DNA from: Sarcomyxa edulis
Lineage: Eukaryota; Basidiomycota; Agaricomycetes; Agaricales; Mycenaceae
Length of the DNA stretch: 64,000 nt
NCBI GenBank assembly: GCA_009761415.1
Contig: QUOL01000026.1
Span: forward strand, 62,001-126,000
Reading direction: 5' to 3'
Each line of letters starts with the position of its first letter. Position 1 is the stretch's first letter. A program made the translations under genes and the position numbers. Below the pieces are notes generated by a model. That model was given only the letters and a program-made list of their open reading frames with translations. It ran no database searches and was not told the origin of the DNA. Shown piece by piece: positions 1-13,311 of the stretch.

Positions 1-937
1 GAACAGAGTCCTCTTAACAATCGAGTGCGTGAGTAACAAGACTATATCGCAGTCATTCAGCTGAGTAGGAGGAATACAGTCTCACCCCATCCGTTCTCAC
101 TGAATCCTTGGAGACGGGTACATCCGTCATAGTATCCTACCATCCACCTCTATTCAGACCACTCTCTTCCATAACTCTCTCAAATCCTCTTCAAACAACC
201 CTCCTGCGTTGCGCCGCGGAGGGAATATCGGTCTTTGCTCCACATACCTCGCTGGACAATGTATGGGGTGGGATCAACGACTGGTTAGCTGCTGGAGTCT
301 TGAATGGAGGAAATAATGGCAAGACAAGTGCTTTGATTGCAGAAAAGTTGAGCCCAACTGGAGAAAGTGAGGGCGCGGAAGGGAGGCTTGTGACGTTAAG
401 AGAGCCTATAGAGATGAAGGAATTGGAAAGGCGGGTCAAGAAACATTTGGGAATCTCACAACGTGAGTGTTCCACATCATTAGATTTGATAGATCTAACG
501 TGTTCGTTTGTCCGCATCCATTGGAATGCAGTTCAAGTGGGGTATGCTGACGACAGTAGGATAATCAGCACTGTCGCCATATGTGCTGGTTCAGGTGGAT
601 CCATGCTTGTAGGCCAGAAAGCTGACGTGTATTTTACGGGCGAAATGCAACATGTACGTTTGTCTCTATCTTCAAGCGACGACTGAATCCTCACATAAAA
701 ACAGCATGATGTCCTGGCTTCGATCGCATCTGGAAAACACGTTATCCTATGTAAGATATTATCCGTCGCCTTACCTTGTCGTTTGACTCACCGTACATAT
801 CAGGTGGTCATACGAACACCGAGCGTGGATATCTACCCACTCTGGCGTTGAAGCTTCAAGAGGAGCTCAAGGTCGAGGATTTACCATTGGAAGTCATCGT
901 CAGCAAGAACGACAAGCATCCGTTGCAGATTGTATAG
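1..937 (+). CDS. NIF3: NIF3 family protein, 3' part (5' end outside the window)
   Basis: Member of the NIF3/YbgI family, conserved dinuclear-metal proteins of uncertain biochemical role. The start lies left of the window. Exons read as 1-24, 80-462, 532-653, 705-750 and 804-937, joined by GT-AG introns of 51-69 bp. The first join restores the family motif LLTIDLTPSVLTESLE. Next come SYHPPLF (metal-site region) and APHTSLDNVWGGINDWLA. The C-terminal part carries GHTNTERGYL, a near-invariant NIF3 signature, and ends in KNDKHPLQIV-stop. The stop is about 225 bp before SMC4 on the same strand. No frame damage is visible. Seen: motifs and phases. Known: family. The N-terminus cannot be judged. Confidence 0.93.
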
Positions 938-1162
938 ACGATCTTGACCTCTACGAACGAACGTCTCATCTGTAGCATATTCCGTTGTATTCTTTCAGCC
1001 TGCGATATTCTACATCTAATGCAATCTAGTGTGGCTCATTGCACTCTGTGATCGTGAACGCGTCGGAACACGCGTTTATTTTCCCACGCCATTCTCGCGT
1101 CAAGACTTGAAATTTCAACTTCGACCCAGCAATTCGACCCAGAATTGTCATTCTACCCCACC

Positions 1163-4100
1163 ATGCCGCCTCGACGCTCTTCACGCTCGACTAGAGCCTC
1201 AGTGGAGCCAACGCCAACACCAGCGGAAACCTTACCAGCAAAGCGAAAAAGAAGCCAAACTGTCGACAAAGTAGAGGAAAAAGAGAATGTCGCGAAACCC
1301 CCTTCGCGAGCCCGTAGCACTCGATCGAGCGTGGGTCCAGGTACAAAAGGCCGTGTATCGACACGTTCTAGAGGCTCTTTGAACCAGGTACCGGAGACGG
1401 ATGATGAAGCTGAAGGTGAGGATGCTACGGCCCCTCCGATCAAGAAATCGCGTCCATCGGCGGAAGTAGATGAAGAGGATGCGGATGTCAAGGAGGAGGA
1501 AGAGGAGGAGGAGGATAGTGATGCATACGAAAAACCCAAACCCAAGGGAAGAAAATCTGCTGTCAGTAAGAAAGGTGTAGCTCCGAGGAAGACTCCTGCG
1601 AGTAAACGATCAAACGCGAGTGGATCAGCTCGATCGACTAGGGCCGCAGATGTACACTCTGATGCGAGCGTCAAGACAGACTCGGAGGACAGCGATGACG
1701 AGAACCCCCCGTCACGCCCGCCTACTACTAAATCCAAGGGTAAAGCTCCAAAAGTCGAACATGATGAGATGTTCGTTTCTGACGAGGAGGATGTCAAGCC
1801 TACGGTGAGGAAATTAAAACCTAGAGCTTCATCGAGGAAACCTAGCAAACCGCCCTCTCGATCGTCTGCTAAACCTACGAAGAAGGATGTCGAGGAACCC
1901 GAAGTCGAAATGGAGGTGGTACAGGAAGTTGAGGAGGAAGTAGAAGAACAATCTCTTCTGGATCCTCAACCAACTCCCATTCCCATGCCTCCTGCCTCCC
2001 AGCCTCAGACCGCTATTCCTGAAGAACCACAGGGTCCACGATCGCGACTGGTCATTCACAAGATGGCCCTTATCAATTTCAAGAGCTATGCTGGTCGACA
2101 GGAAATTGGACCTTTCCACAAAGTAGGTCTTGATCTTGTCATGCCTCTCATTCTTCTGTGGTTGACGTGAATTGTCAGTCCTTTTCTTCGATCGTAGGAC
2201 CAAATGGATCCGGAAAATCCAATACCATCGACGCGCTTCTGTTCGTTTTTGGTTATCGCGCATCGAAGATGCGGCAAGGGAAACTGTCTGAATTGATCCA
2301 TAACTCGGCGCGATATCCTGATCTCGAAGACTGCGCGGTCGAGGTCCATTTCCGGGAAATCGTAGATTTGGTGAGTCCTTTCAGGAAGACCTGACTTGAG
2401 TTTATGTTGTATCTCATCTTGGGCTCGTATAGCCTGGCCCGGACGCTTTCGAAATTGTTCCTGGCTCACAGCTCATCGTGTCACGTCAAGCCTTCAAGAA
2501 CAACACTAGTAGGTATACTATCAATGGACGAGCCAGTAATTTCACGGAGGTGCAGACTTTGTTGAAGGGGAGGGGCATTGATCTGGACCATAAACGTTTC
2601 CTTATCCTCCAGGTCAGTCCTTCTTTCTCCCTTGATGAACGATTTGATGTGCTCATGCTGTGTGACGGCTTAGGGAGAAGTCGAATCGATCGCTCAAATG
2701 AAACCAAAAGGTACAGAACATGAAGATGGATTACTCGAGTATCTGGAAGACATCATTGGCACATCGAAGTACAAGGAGCCAATCGAAGAGGCGTTGGTTG
2801 AGATGGACCAATTGTCAGAAGACAGGGTGGAAAAGATGAATCGCCTGCGCATCGTGGAGAAGGAGAAGAATGCGTTGGAAGACAAGAAGAAGGATGCTGA
2901 GGATTATATGAGGTTGCAGAACGAGCATGTGCGTGCTTTGTCGAGGTTGTGGCAGTGGTATTTGTGGAAATGCTTGGTCAATGAGGAGGAATTGGAGAAC
3001 AGAATGGTGCGTCAGGCTTCTTCTTTTGGTGTGATACGGAAGAATCTCATCGTAGTTTTCTTTTCTTATTCTTCGGTAGGCTAAAGCCAAGAAGGACTTG
3101 GAAGAGGAGACAGAGCGGAATAAAGACGACGTGACGCATCTTGAGCTGCTGGAGAAGCATTACGAAGAGCGCCAGACGGCGTACAAGGTTTTCATTTTTT
3201 TATCTCTCCCATTTGTCCGGTGTCTCATCTGACTACGTATTTTAACAATGTAGGAGGTCCAGGAGGCCGCAGCCTTGGCCGCAAAGGATCTCGCTGTTTA
3301 TGAGAAACAAGAAGTTCAATTGAACGAACGTAAGAAGCATGCGAATAGCAAAGCGAAGAAAGCGAAGAAATCCCTGCATGATGTGCGTTATGCACTATGT
3401 GCATCACCCTGACTTCGATCATTCTAACGGTCATTTGGTGTAGGATGAAAGCGCCCAAGCTCAAGCCGAGCGCTCCATCGAAGATAATTCACAGAAGATG
3501 GAAAGGGAGAAGGCCAAACTCGACGAACACGAGTCCTCTCTTGTCAAGGAGGAGAAGATCTTGGAAGGAATTCGAGATAGTCTGAAAGGTACGATGGTCT
3601 ATATCGGTTTTTCTACTCTCTAACACCGTCGTCTAGATAAAACCCAGGTATTTCACGACCAGATCGAGGTGAAGCAGAAGGAGCTTCAACCATGGACGGC
3701 CAAGATCAATTCCAAGCAAGCGGAGATCGATGTTGCGTCTAGTGAGCGTGATGCTCTAGTCAAAAAAGCACAAGCTGTCAAGGAAGCTGGTGTTGAGGCT
3801 CAAGAAACACTGGATCAATTGCAGGGCGATCAACAAGTGAAAGTACGTCTTGTTCTACTACTACATCATGACGACTACTCTTCTTGACAATGCTGCATCG
3901 AATAGGTCAGACATCTCGAACAATTAAGATCGGACAAGTCCAACTTGCAAAAGGAGACCCAAGCTGCAGAGAAGAAAGTCCAGGTAAGTCGATACCTAGC
4001 TATGATCTCGGTTGTCACTTGCTGACTCTGGTGTCTCAACAGGACGCGCAAAAATCAGTACAGGAATTGCGTGGCAAGGCATCGTCTTCGCGTCAAAAGG

Positions 4101-6884
4101 CAGAAGACGCGAAAGCATCCCAGACTGCAAATCGTACTCAGAATACTGTCTTAGATACCCTCACTCGTCTGAGAGACACTGGCCGTATCGAAGGATTCCA
4201 TGTGCGTGCTTCCCCCCATATTTCGTTTTCGAATGTCTGACCTTTCGCCATAGGGACGATTGGGAAGTCTGGGTACCATCCCCGACAAATACGACGTCGC
4301 AATAACGACCGCCTGTGGGGGAAGTCTTGCTAACCTTGTGGTTGACACAGTCGAACAAGGTCAAGGTTGCATCGAAATTCTTCGGACCCAGAGGATCGGC
4401 CGTGCTTCATTCATGGTTTTAGAAAAACTTACGAAGACAAGCGGCATGGAGAAATTCGCTACTCCAGAAAACGTTCCTCGCCTCTTCGATCTTATCAAAC
4501 CAAAGGAACCGCGGTTCGCACCTGCCTTTTTCAAAGCTGTGAACAACACGCTCGTGGCCAACGATTTGGAACAGGCGAATCGCATTGCGTTCGGTGGACA
4601 ACGCCGGTGGAGAGTCGTTACTCTTTCTGGACAAGTCATCGATGCATCGGGTACCATGTCAGGTGGAGGGAACACTGTGGCTAGAGGCGGGATGAGCTCG
4701 AAGTTAGCAGCAGATTCTGTCTCGCCTCAAGTTATCAAGACTTATGAGCGGGAGAGCGAACAAGCTGCTCAACAGCTTGAAGTTGCTTTGCAGGAACTCC
4801 GAGCTGCAGAAGGAGAATTGGAGCGTTTGACTCGATCTGGCCCTAACATCGACATCTCGTTGGAGAAACTGGGGCTCGATATCCAGAATGGAAAGCGAAG
4901 GATCTCTGAGGCTGAAAAGCGTGTACGTGACCTGAAGTGAGTGGTTTTTGGACTCAACATTCTGCTTCGAATACTAATGATCTGTTGTAGAGCCCAGAGC
5001 AAACCCGACGCCGGAGATATTGCCCGTATATCTGCCCTCGAGGACGAAATCGCTGCGTCTACTGCTGAACTCGAAGAGTTGCAAGAGAAATCCGGCAAAA
5101 TCGAAAAGGCTATCAAGGAACTAGAAAAGAAGATCCTAGATATCGGAGGCGCCCGACTTCTCACGCAGAAATCAAAAGTGGACGGAATTAGGCTTCACAT
5201 CAACCTGGCGAACGATGAGATCACGAAAGCAGAGGTAGCCAAAGCCAAAGCTGAGAAGGACTTGAACAAGTTGAGCGTTTCGATCGAAGCGAACACTGCG
5301 GCTCTCGCGGAAGTGGAGACTGAACTGAGCGAGTTGAACGAACATCTTGATGAAGTGCTCGCCTACGTAGAAGAGTTCAAGGTCAAGGTCGAGGCTGCTC
5401 AAGCCGCTGCAGATAATTCGAAGGATGACTTGGAGGCTCTCAAAGAGGAGCTCGATGCGAAGAGTGAGGAGATACAAGCTTTCCGGAAAAAGGAGGTCAG
5501 CATATCTAGTTTGTTTGTCTTTCCTGGCACGTCTTATGGTTTTCGTCAAAATCTTCAGATGGACCTTCAGCAGAGGCTCAACGATGCTACTAAAGAACAC
5601 AAGGATAACGAACGCAACCTTGATCACTGGCGTACAGAGCATGATAGCCTCAAGCTCGAGGACATCGAGTATGCTCATCTTCTGGATCATGTTTGATCGA
5701 ACTTACGATTACATTTGATACAGTGAAGACGACGAAGAAGACGAAGACGAAGAACATGTCGATGTCTCTGAAAGTCAGGTCAAGCCGGAAGATGGAAATG
5801 AAGACGCGCCAAAGTCGAGACCACGACAACGGACGCCTTCGTATGAATTGCACATGTATAGCGTTGAAGAACTAGCCCGATTTAAGAAGCGTGAAATGAT
5901 AGCCGACACCGAGCTCCTCGACGGCAAGTATCTCCGATTTCTCGCTACTCGACTGTGACTGAGACTATGCCTTTCCAGAGAAATTGAAGAATGCCAAGCC
6001 AGATCTTAGTGTTCTGAAGGAGTATAAGAAACGAGAAGAAGAGTTCTTTACGCGCGCCAAAGACCTTGACAACGTGACCACTCTCCGAGACGCACAGAAG
6101 CAAAAGTACGAGGGATTGAGGAAGCAACGCTTGGATGAATTTATGGCAGGATTCAGTTTGATATCGTTGAAGCTGAAAGAGATGTACCAGGTTTGCCAAT
6201 TGCTTAATCAAGGACGTCGATGACGAGTCTGATGTTGATTGGTTTCAGATGATTACGCTGGGAGGCAACGCTGAACTCGAATTGGTCGATAGCATGGATC
6301 CTTTCTCGGAAGGCATCATCTTCAGTGTCATGCCACCAAAAAAGAGCTGGAAAAACATCTCGAATCTGTCTGGCGGGGAGAAGGTATGTCGACCAGGGGT
6401 GCGAATATACTTGAGCACTGACTTGATATCTCCAAGACCTTGAGTTCTCTTGCTTTAGTCTTTGCACTTCACGTCTTCAAGGTATGTAACTCCGGCTTTT
6501 CCCTGAGCACGCAAGTTCTTACGCTACCCCAGCCCACCCCGTTGTACTTCATGGATGAAATTGACGCAGCCCTGGATTTCAGAAATGTTTCGATTGTAGC
6601 CAACTATATCAAAGATCGCACGAAGAATGCTCAATTCATCATCATCTCGCTCAGGTATGTTCGAGTTCACCAATGAGACCAACTTACTCACTGACCTTCA
6701 TCAGAAACGACATGTTCGAACTCAGTCACCGACTGATTGGTATCTACAAAACATCCAACCAGACAAGGAGTAGGTTCTATAAATTCGCTTTCATATCTAA
6801 ATACTAAGAATATACCTCATAGGTATATCGATTGACAACCATGCCCTACATCTGACTCCCGTCTTTGTAAAACCCACGACTTGA
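1163..6884 (+). CDS. SMC4: Condensin ATPase subunit SMC4
   Basis: SMC4 pairs with SMC2 in condensin and compacts mitotic chromosomes. I read about 20 exons coding for roughly 1,540 residues. A lysine/serine/acidic, low-complexity N-terminal extension of about 300 residues precedes the head domain. The Walker A motif GPNGSGKSN starts exon 2 and is followed by KLSELIHNS, which is typical of SMC4. GEVESIAQMKPKG and EYLEDIIGTSKYKEPIEE are further SMC4 marks. Coiled coils flank a hinge around 4200-4700. The C-terminal head has LSGGEK (ABC signature) and LYFMDEIDAALDFRN (Walker B). The last exon starts at about 6834 and ends SIDNHALHLTPVFVKPTT. One intron (5924-5978) has a GC donor. The start is the first ATG in the long first exon. 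Confidence 0.96.
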
Positions 6885-7385
6885 GTGTTTGATTTTTTCC
6901 ACATTTCTTCCCTTAGATATCATCTGTACAAGTATATCATGTACAACGGTTGTACTATAATAAAGGAGACCATTTTCCCCATATTTTATAGGTACAATCC
7001 GGCTCTATTTTACCAGAAGAATGGGAAGAATGGATGGGTCGACGGCACAAAGTCGCTCACCTGGTTAGACTACTGATGCAGGGGTATTCGACAAACGCGT
7101 TCGTGAGTACGATTATTTGTCTTGCTTTCAGTTCCCGGAAATTGATCTGGCCTAACAAGACACTGTGGATTCGATCTAGTAGATGTCCCGGTGCAAATTC
7201 CTGATTCAGTCGCCTCCCGGATCTGGACCACATTTTGATCATCACTGATGCACTCTGAGCGATACAGAGTATGCCTCAGCAAAGGCTTTCCTCAACCTCA
7301 GACACATCATCTTCGAACTCGTGATCTCCGTACTTGATAACTAAAAGAACCAGCCCACCAGATCTCTATCCCTATTCTCAGCTCG
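6885..7385. other. Intergenic, SMC4 3' side to aldo-keto reductase
   Basis: About 500 bp without a supportable gene. It must hold the SMC4 3' untranslated region and the promoter of the downstream reductase. Only short chance ORFs are present. Confidence 0.6.
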
Positions 7386-9145
7386 ATGTCGAGGATGACC
7401 TACCTAGAATATGACTCGAAAGGTATGCCCTTTCGTCGCTTGGGACTGAGCGGACTTCGTGTCCCTGTTTTTTCTCTCGGTACATGTGAGTTCCAGTACC
7501 TGTTGTCTAAATATTGACGGTGATACTCAAATTTGTTTCCTCAAAACAGGGTTGACCCTCGGAGAAACTACGGTGACCGGTGAGGATCCCGCGAAGGTGA
7601 GCCCGTCGAACTTAACGTGAGCAACTGGACCTAACCTTGGATAGGACATCGTCAAAACTGCGTTCGATCATGGCATCAACATGTTTGACACTGCTGAGGG
7701 ATATTCTGAAGGCAAATCTGAAAAAGAACTGTAAGTGGGCTTCAAGGCAACCGATCTGGATACTCGACCTTGTGTAGGGGCCGTATCATCAAAGAGTTGG
7801 GCTTCCGCCGTTCAGATATCATCATCGTGACTAAGATCTTTTGGGGCATCCGTCCGGGTCCTAATGCGGGTGGATTATCGAGAAAACAGTACGCCTATCC
7901 TCGACTCTTATTCAGGCCTGCTGAAGCTATCTCGCTATCCAAGCATAATTGAAGGTACCCAAGGGAGTCTTCGGAGGCTCCAACTCGACTACGTCGATGT
8001 AATATTTGCCCATCGGCCTGATTCCAGTGGTACTAAGTACAGCGACCGATCTATCCTTGCGATAACACTGACGTCGTTCAACTCTATAGTCCCGATGGAA
8101 GAAGTTGTCCGGGCCTTCAATTATGTGATCGAGAGAGGCTGGGTGCGTTCACTCCTATCGTTTTCAATGCGGTACGGATACTCTGTGTATTAGGCATTCT
8201 ACTGGGGGACATCACAGTGGACAGCCCGTGAAATCGAAGAGGCTCATCGTGTGTAACTATTCAGACTGCAACTGTTCGAATTTAATGACTCTCTTATTCT
8301 TCAACAGAGGTTGCATCTCGCCTTCACCTAATTGCGCCCATTGCTGACCAGTGTCTACATAAGTGAGCAATCAAATTTGTGTCGCTCGATGACTCACCTG
8401 CAACCAATCGGTCATGTAGCATGTTCTGGCGTGAACGAGCAGAGAAGGATTACAGGTCAATCTCAACTCGGTGATCTTTCTAGCGGGGAATTTGACTTTT
8501 TGCATCTCAAATAGCTCTTTGTATAAGGATTATGGGATGGGTACAGCTGTGTATTCACCACTTGCTCAAGGACTACTCACCGGGAAGGTGCATGCACTTT
8601 TCTCCGTCACATCACAATCTCACTTATACAATCTGCCCAGTATAACGATGGGATTCCTGGAAACTCTCGATTTGCTACCAAAGCCAAGGATTATGTTGAG
8701 CATCTGAGCACAGATGAAGGACGAAAACAAATCGAGAAAGTCAAAGCGTTGGCCAAATTGGCAGAATCAGGTGCGAGTTGGGTGCAAGCCACCTTATGTA
8801 CCGGTGGCATCAAACATCGTTCACGCTTCGACTAATTGACGGTATATAACTTTTCAGAACTATCGTGTACCGTTACCGTCCTCGCTTTGGCATGGCTAGC
8901 CAGAAATCCGAATACCAGTACGGTCATCATGGGAGCTTCTTCACCCCAGCAAGTCATCGACAACTTGGAGGCGTTGGAAGTTATGTCGAAGTTGACACCT
9001 GAAATCATGAACAAGATCGAGGCCATTTTAGACAACAAACCGTCGCCCTTGGTGAGTTTCAGTTTGTCAGCATTTTCATGTCGACTCATTCATTGCTATA
9101 TAGCCCACGCACAGCAGACCTCCACTAGATCAGCCTGGAAGATAG
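7386..9145 (+). CDS. Aldo-keto reductase, Kv-channel beta-subunit-like (copy 1)
   Basis: NADPH-dependent oxidoreductase of the AKR6-like group (voltage-gated K+ channel beta subunit family). Translation starts [18 protein letters not shown]. Spliced exons give [15 protein letters not shown], then [13 protein letters not shown] (catalytic Asp and Tyr), VTKIFWG (catalytic Lys), [28 protein letters not shown] (catalytic His), FYWGTSQW and [19 protein letters not shown]. The C-terminal half has [17 protein letters not shown]. All four AKR catalytic positions are intact. Around ten short introns are needed; one donor lies just after SRK, another after SSV. The last exon codes for [17 protein letters not shown]. 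A close paralog with the same gene structure lies on the other strand at 38.2-40.0 kb. The substrate is unknown. Confidence 0.9.
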
Positions 9146-12044
9146 TAGTAAGTTGGTAAGTGGCCATACGAAGGCTCGAACATGTCAAAGACCCTAGAAA
9201 CGAGCTTGTGACTACGTGCCGTTGAGTTCTCCATAGAGTGTGCGTCGTGCATCACGAACGGCAAGAATTCGGGGACGGTGATCCATCCGTCGGACGCGTA
9301 ATCAAGAAAGCCGATCCTTCCATCTTGGCATAGGCCACAAGATCCCACGGAGAGACAGAGGTCTGATAAAGAAAAAGGTAAAGGAAAACAAGCGTGTCAT
9401 GCCAAAACCCAGATGTCGGATATCGCGGCGCATGTTTTTGAGAAGTAGACATCAAACGCAATCTCGTTGGATCTGTGGCGCTAGCTTGAGTCCTACGAGG
9501 TTCAACTTGGTAGCCAATGAACCAGGGTGATGCGAAGGATACAATTCTAGTCGGTCCTAGGTGGTTCATGTACTCCATGAATCAATGGAGCTCATTGAAC
9601 CTTTGGAGTGCCATCGTGCGCACGCAACCTGTTGGAGCAACTGAAGAAGAAGTTGTCGAGTGCACCAACTCAGGTTAGTATGAAAGTACGAATGCAGTAA
9701 GCAGATCTATGACTCACTGTCTCCCAATGATATAGTCTGGTCTAACGTCGACATTGGTAGATTCGATTGTCTAAGATCAGATATGATGGCCAATGACCCG
9801 TTGTGGAGTGGAAGCAGCAAGATTAAAGCCTCCTGAAAGAACGGGCCTTCGCAAGTTGCAAGTCGATGAGGATATCAAGTGACATGTATACAAAACCATT
9901 AGAACATGACAACATGCTGACCGGGACCGTTGGTGTCGTGTTCGATTTCAACATCCGTATAAACGGGCCATGAGACTGACTGGAAATACTCCCGTGGTTC
10001 TGGAATATCTCCACTGGCACGCCAGTACCAAAATTCCGTGTAAGTATACCACAAGCACGGATGCATTCGCCGAAGGTACAGAGTCGGCCCGTATAGTAAC
10101 TTTAAGCAAAGCAACCCACTAGTGCTCTCCAAGCGGTTTGGCGAGTGCAGATTGAAGTTAGAGCTCATCAAGGGTGGATATGGTTCTGAATAATTACGTT
10201 GGGTTCGCTGTCCGCAGTGTCCGTCAAAACATCGTATTCCCAGATTCCGACTTGATTCCGACGGGGAAGACCGAACTAGAATCACAGCCCAGCAACACAA
10301 GTAGTCCAGACAATGCTATATGTTTGAGTCCGTAGCGAAGGACCATGATTGTTTTCTTTTTGGAGGGAACCGATTTTCGACTGCTCCGAGCAAGCTCCGA
10401 GCGAAGACGAAGTTCCGAAACTTTGTTCGTGACGCGATCTTAGCAGAGTCACAATCACGTGACAGTGACCTGAATCGTTAGGCACGCGACTTTTCTCTTC
10501 GCGTGTCAAATGTCCCTATCTAGCCCTGTTGAACCTTGTTCTTATTCGGTCTGGAATCCGATGCGGACTCTTCGTCAATACGAATATTCCACCCGGAAGA
10601 TGATGAACTTGTGCATACCCTTCCGAGGAGTCGAGTCATTCGGATCATGGCTTCATACCTTGGACATTGTCCTAATCTTGAGCTCGGTATCCTCGCATTG
10701 ATGCCTGAAAGTTACGGAGAGACTTCAGTAAGGTATTAGCTAGCAGCTTCGGTCCATACTGGTGCCGTGCTTAGAATAATTGATAAGTCCTACCCCGAGT
10801 CTTTCGAGAACGCTTCCCGATCTTCCAACTCTGACAATCTATCCTAGAAAGGAGCCCCTTCTATACTATCACAATCTCCCCGCTTCCCTATTCATACTAT
10901 GGGGAGAACTGTGCTTCTGTTGGATTACCCGGTATACCCGCATTGTCCATACAAGACGCAATTGAGATCTGACTCGGAACTGAGAGACTACTCACAAGAC
11001 TAGGACTCGGACTCGGAACTGCCCATCCGAGGCTCGCAATCAGCTCACACTATCAAGTGATCCATGGTTTCTCTTTTCCCATGCCGAATAGTCCCACATC
11101 ACGAAGTTGTGCCACCGTTGCCTTCCATCCATTCTTCCCTTCAGGTGCCATACTTGACTCAATGATCCCTTGCCAGAGAGAATGACCTGAGAGTAGGTTG
11201 GCCTCGGAGACCGTAATCAAAGTGTTTATTCTGCGCGTAGTTCATACAAGTGCGTACCTCGTACCTGACATCATTGGGGAGGGAGTGTATTATATTTGAA
11301 CCACTCCCAAAATATGCCGTAGCCTAAGAAAAGACCAGACCCACGGCAGTCAGTGGTAAATAATGGACATGACAATAATACCATATGTTTCGTCCCTCCT
11401 ATAGGTTCGCCCATACCTGGCCCATCACGATGTCCGAGAGACCGAATAGGCGGCATCAGACATGGAACATAATTCCTCCCTACAGTTGCCTGTGTAGCGA
11501 TTCAAACATCAAGTCGCCCAGTCAGACCAGAGTTTCCCAGAGAGTTTCAACCGAAACAATGTCTAGTAATAGATGCATGATGTCAGGTAGCTTTAAACCT
11601 TGTTCATCGAAACATACACGCCCCTATTTTAAGGCTCAGCGCCTTCAGAAGGCGCGCACCAACATTTTCCCGCTGTTCGTTCTCGAATGCTTTCGAAACA
11701 AACGACATTTGATTCGACCAACTTCGTCCTGGAACGCCGACGTGTGATGTCGGAAAACGGAACAAAAGAAGGGGAAAGAAAAGGGTACACATAACGACAG
11801 GACAAGCTAACAGGTTTTGAGGAAAGGAAACCACTACGCTAATCAATGGCATTGGCAGTGTGTCGCCACAAGAAAGAAGTAGTATTAAGAACAAGAGGAC
11901 AAGAGTAGGGGGGAGGGTGGTATGCGAAGGCAGAATATGAAAGTCCAAAAAAAAGTATCCATCATAATATGAGTGCAGTCCTTGTTCGTGATCAATAACC
12001 CGACGGATGAAATGAAATGATGACTCAAAGCGCGGATTCTTTTC
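9146..12044. other. Long stretch without a supportable gene
   Basis: About 2.9 kb. The longest ORF (minus strand, 9899-10300, about 133 codons) resembles no family I recognise and does not extend by plausible splicing. Its C-terminal part (WPVYTDVEIEHDTNGPG) reads like protein and may be a relic. The last 160 bp next to 12044 should hold the 3' untranslated region of the minus-strand GPI protein. I see no inverted repeats or tRNA. Confidence 0.45.
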
Positions 12045-12986
12045 TTATAGTGCGATGAAGGCTGCTCCTGCAATGGCAGAAAGCACCATGACCGCAAATG
12101 AGCTGGCAGAACCTCCGAGAGACAGAGCCCTGGGAGCCGCGTTGAAGGCGGAAACAGAAGCGGCAGCGGAGGACGAGGTGGATGAGGCTCTAGAAGTACT
12201 GCCGGCGCTAGCACCACTCGACGATGCGGGGTTTGTGACGGTGACTCCGAATCCAGACGTCGAAGAAGAGACGCTATTAATGAAGGCGACGTTAGAATAC
12301 GTATAAAGTTACATTGCTATCCAAGAAGGCTTACGTTGTAGAAACAACGACACCAGTTACAGCGGAGGAACCAGACGCAGAAGAAGCCGCAGATGAGGCT
12401 GACGTAGAAGAGGCGGACAAAGTAGTAGTCGCAGCTCCGATGGAGAAACTACCACTGGTAGCGAAAACCTGGTTGATGTCTCTGAAATATCAAAGTTGGA
12501 AGCCTGAATATTGATGGAATCAAAGCAAGTCCACTAACGTGATGTTTACTGCCTCCAATGTGTAGCCATCTCTGTAAAGTCACATAAGTTCAACAGGGTT
12601 CCATTAGTAAGAATGAACATGTCACTCACCCAACGGGGACTGCGGGAAGCTCAATGGTCAAAGACCCACTCGAGGGCTGGACATTGTTGGAAATAGCAAA
12701 GGAGTCATGGAAAGCCACGTTAAGGAGCTCAAGAGACCAGGTGGACCTTGTCCGGCATGTCAACCACCACGGTAAGCACGATATTTATCAGACTCACGGG
12801 TCGCCAGCTTCATTAGTCCATTTAATTGTGACTTCTCCACCTGTTGTTGGGTTTTCGGGCACTTGGATTTGGAGTGCCGAAACCAAAGGAGCGATGAGTG
12901 CGAGTGCGCTTTGCCCCGAACCGAGTGAGCTTCTCAAGACGCGATATACTTCGTGCTATGCCGACCCACCTGAGCTTGAAGAACAT
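12045..12986 (-). CDS. GPI-anchored Kre9/Knh1-like Ser/Thr-rich cell-wall protein
   Basis: Secreted, probably GPI-anchored protein related to yeast Kre9/Knh1 N-terminal domains (beta-glucan or cell-wall assembly). The start exon MFFKL splices over a 61-bp intron to SALALIAPLVSALQIQVP, giving a clean signal peptide. The mature N-terminus has PENPTTGGEVTIKWTNEAGD, then STWSLELLN, the classic Kre9-like beta-sandwich pattern. A Ser/Thr/Ala-rich stalk follows. The C-terminus is a hydrophobic GPI-anchoring tail ending VMVLSAIAGAAFIAL-stop, preceded by small residues. I infer five introns. An alternative 37-bp first intron is also in frame but spoils the signal peptide. The opposite strand carries Ala/Glu-rich shadow ORFs. 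Confidence 0.85.
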
Positions 12987-13311
12987 TTCGAAAGTCGTGA
13001 AGTTTTGAGGGAAGAATAAAGGCGAGAGGGACGTTGAGCGAGGATGGGAACGTTGAAGGTTGAAGAAAGAAAAGTCGTGGGGACAGCCGAAGCTTTGTAG
13101 AAGGGTCTCTCCCACGTGGCGCACGTAAATGAGGTTAAAAATAGCTACCAGCCAAAGCCGCCAGCCACAACGCCTCTCTTCGGGAGAGTTCCATGCTCAT
13201 CACACAGTTCAGTCTAAAGCTTCCATTTCCCAAGAGTACCCGAGCAAAATCACCCGCAAATTACCCACAAAAGTACCATACATTTGGAGTCGGGCGACCT
13301 AAGCCTCACGC
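12987..13311. other. Intergenic upstream of the GPI protein
   Basis: About 325 bp between the GPI-protein start and the ATP23 stop, both on the minus strand. It must hold the GPI-protein promoter and the ATP23 3' end. Nothing else is recognisable. Confidence 0.5.

Noticed and set aside
1153..1848. 231-codon minus-strand ORF, Ser/Leu-rich
   Set aside because: Exact antisense of the acidic, Ser-rich SMC4 N-terminal extension; composition explained by complementing GAG/GAA repeats.
10510..10739. Possible gene fragment (HPEDDELVHTLPRS)
   Set aside because: Two overlapping frames, no extension by splicing and no known motif; too weak to call.
12055..12514. Ala/Glu-rich plus-strand ORFs that look like an acidic protein
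   Set aside because: They are the complement of the Ser/Thr/Ala-rich stalk and GPI tail of the minus-strand cell-wall protein, which has a full signal peptide and family motifs.
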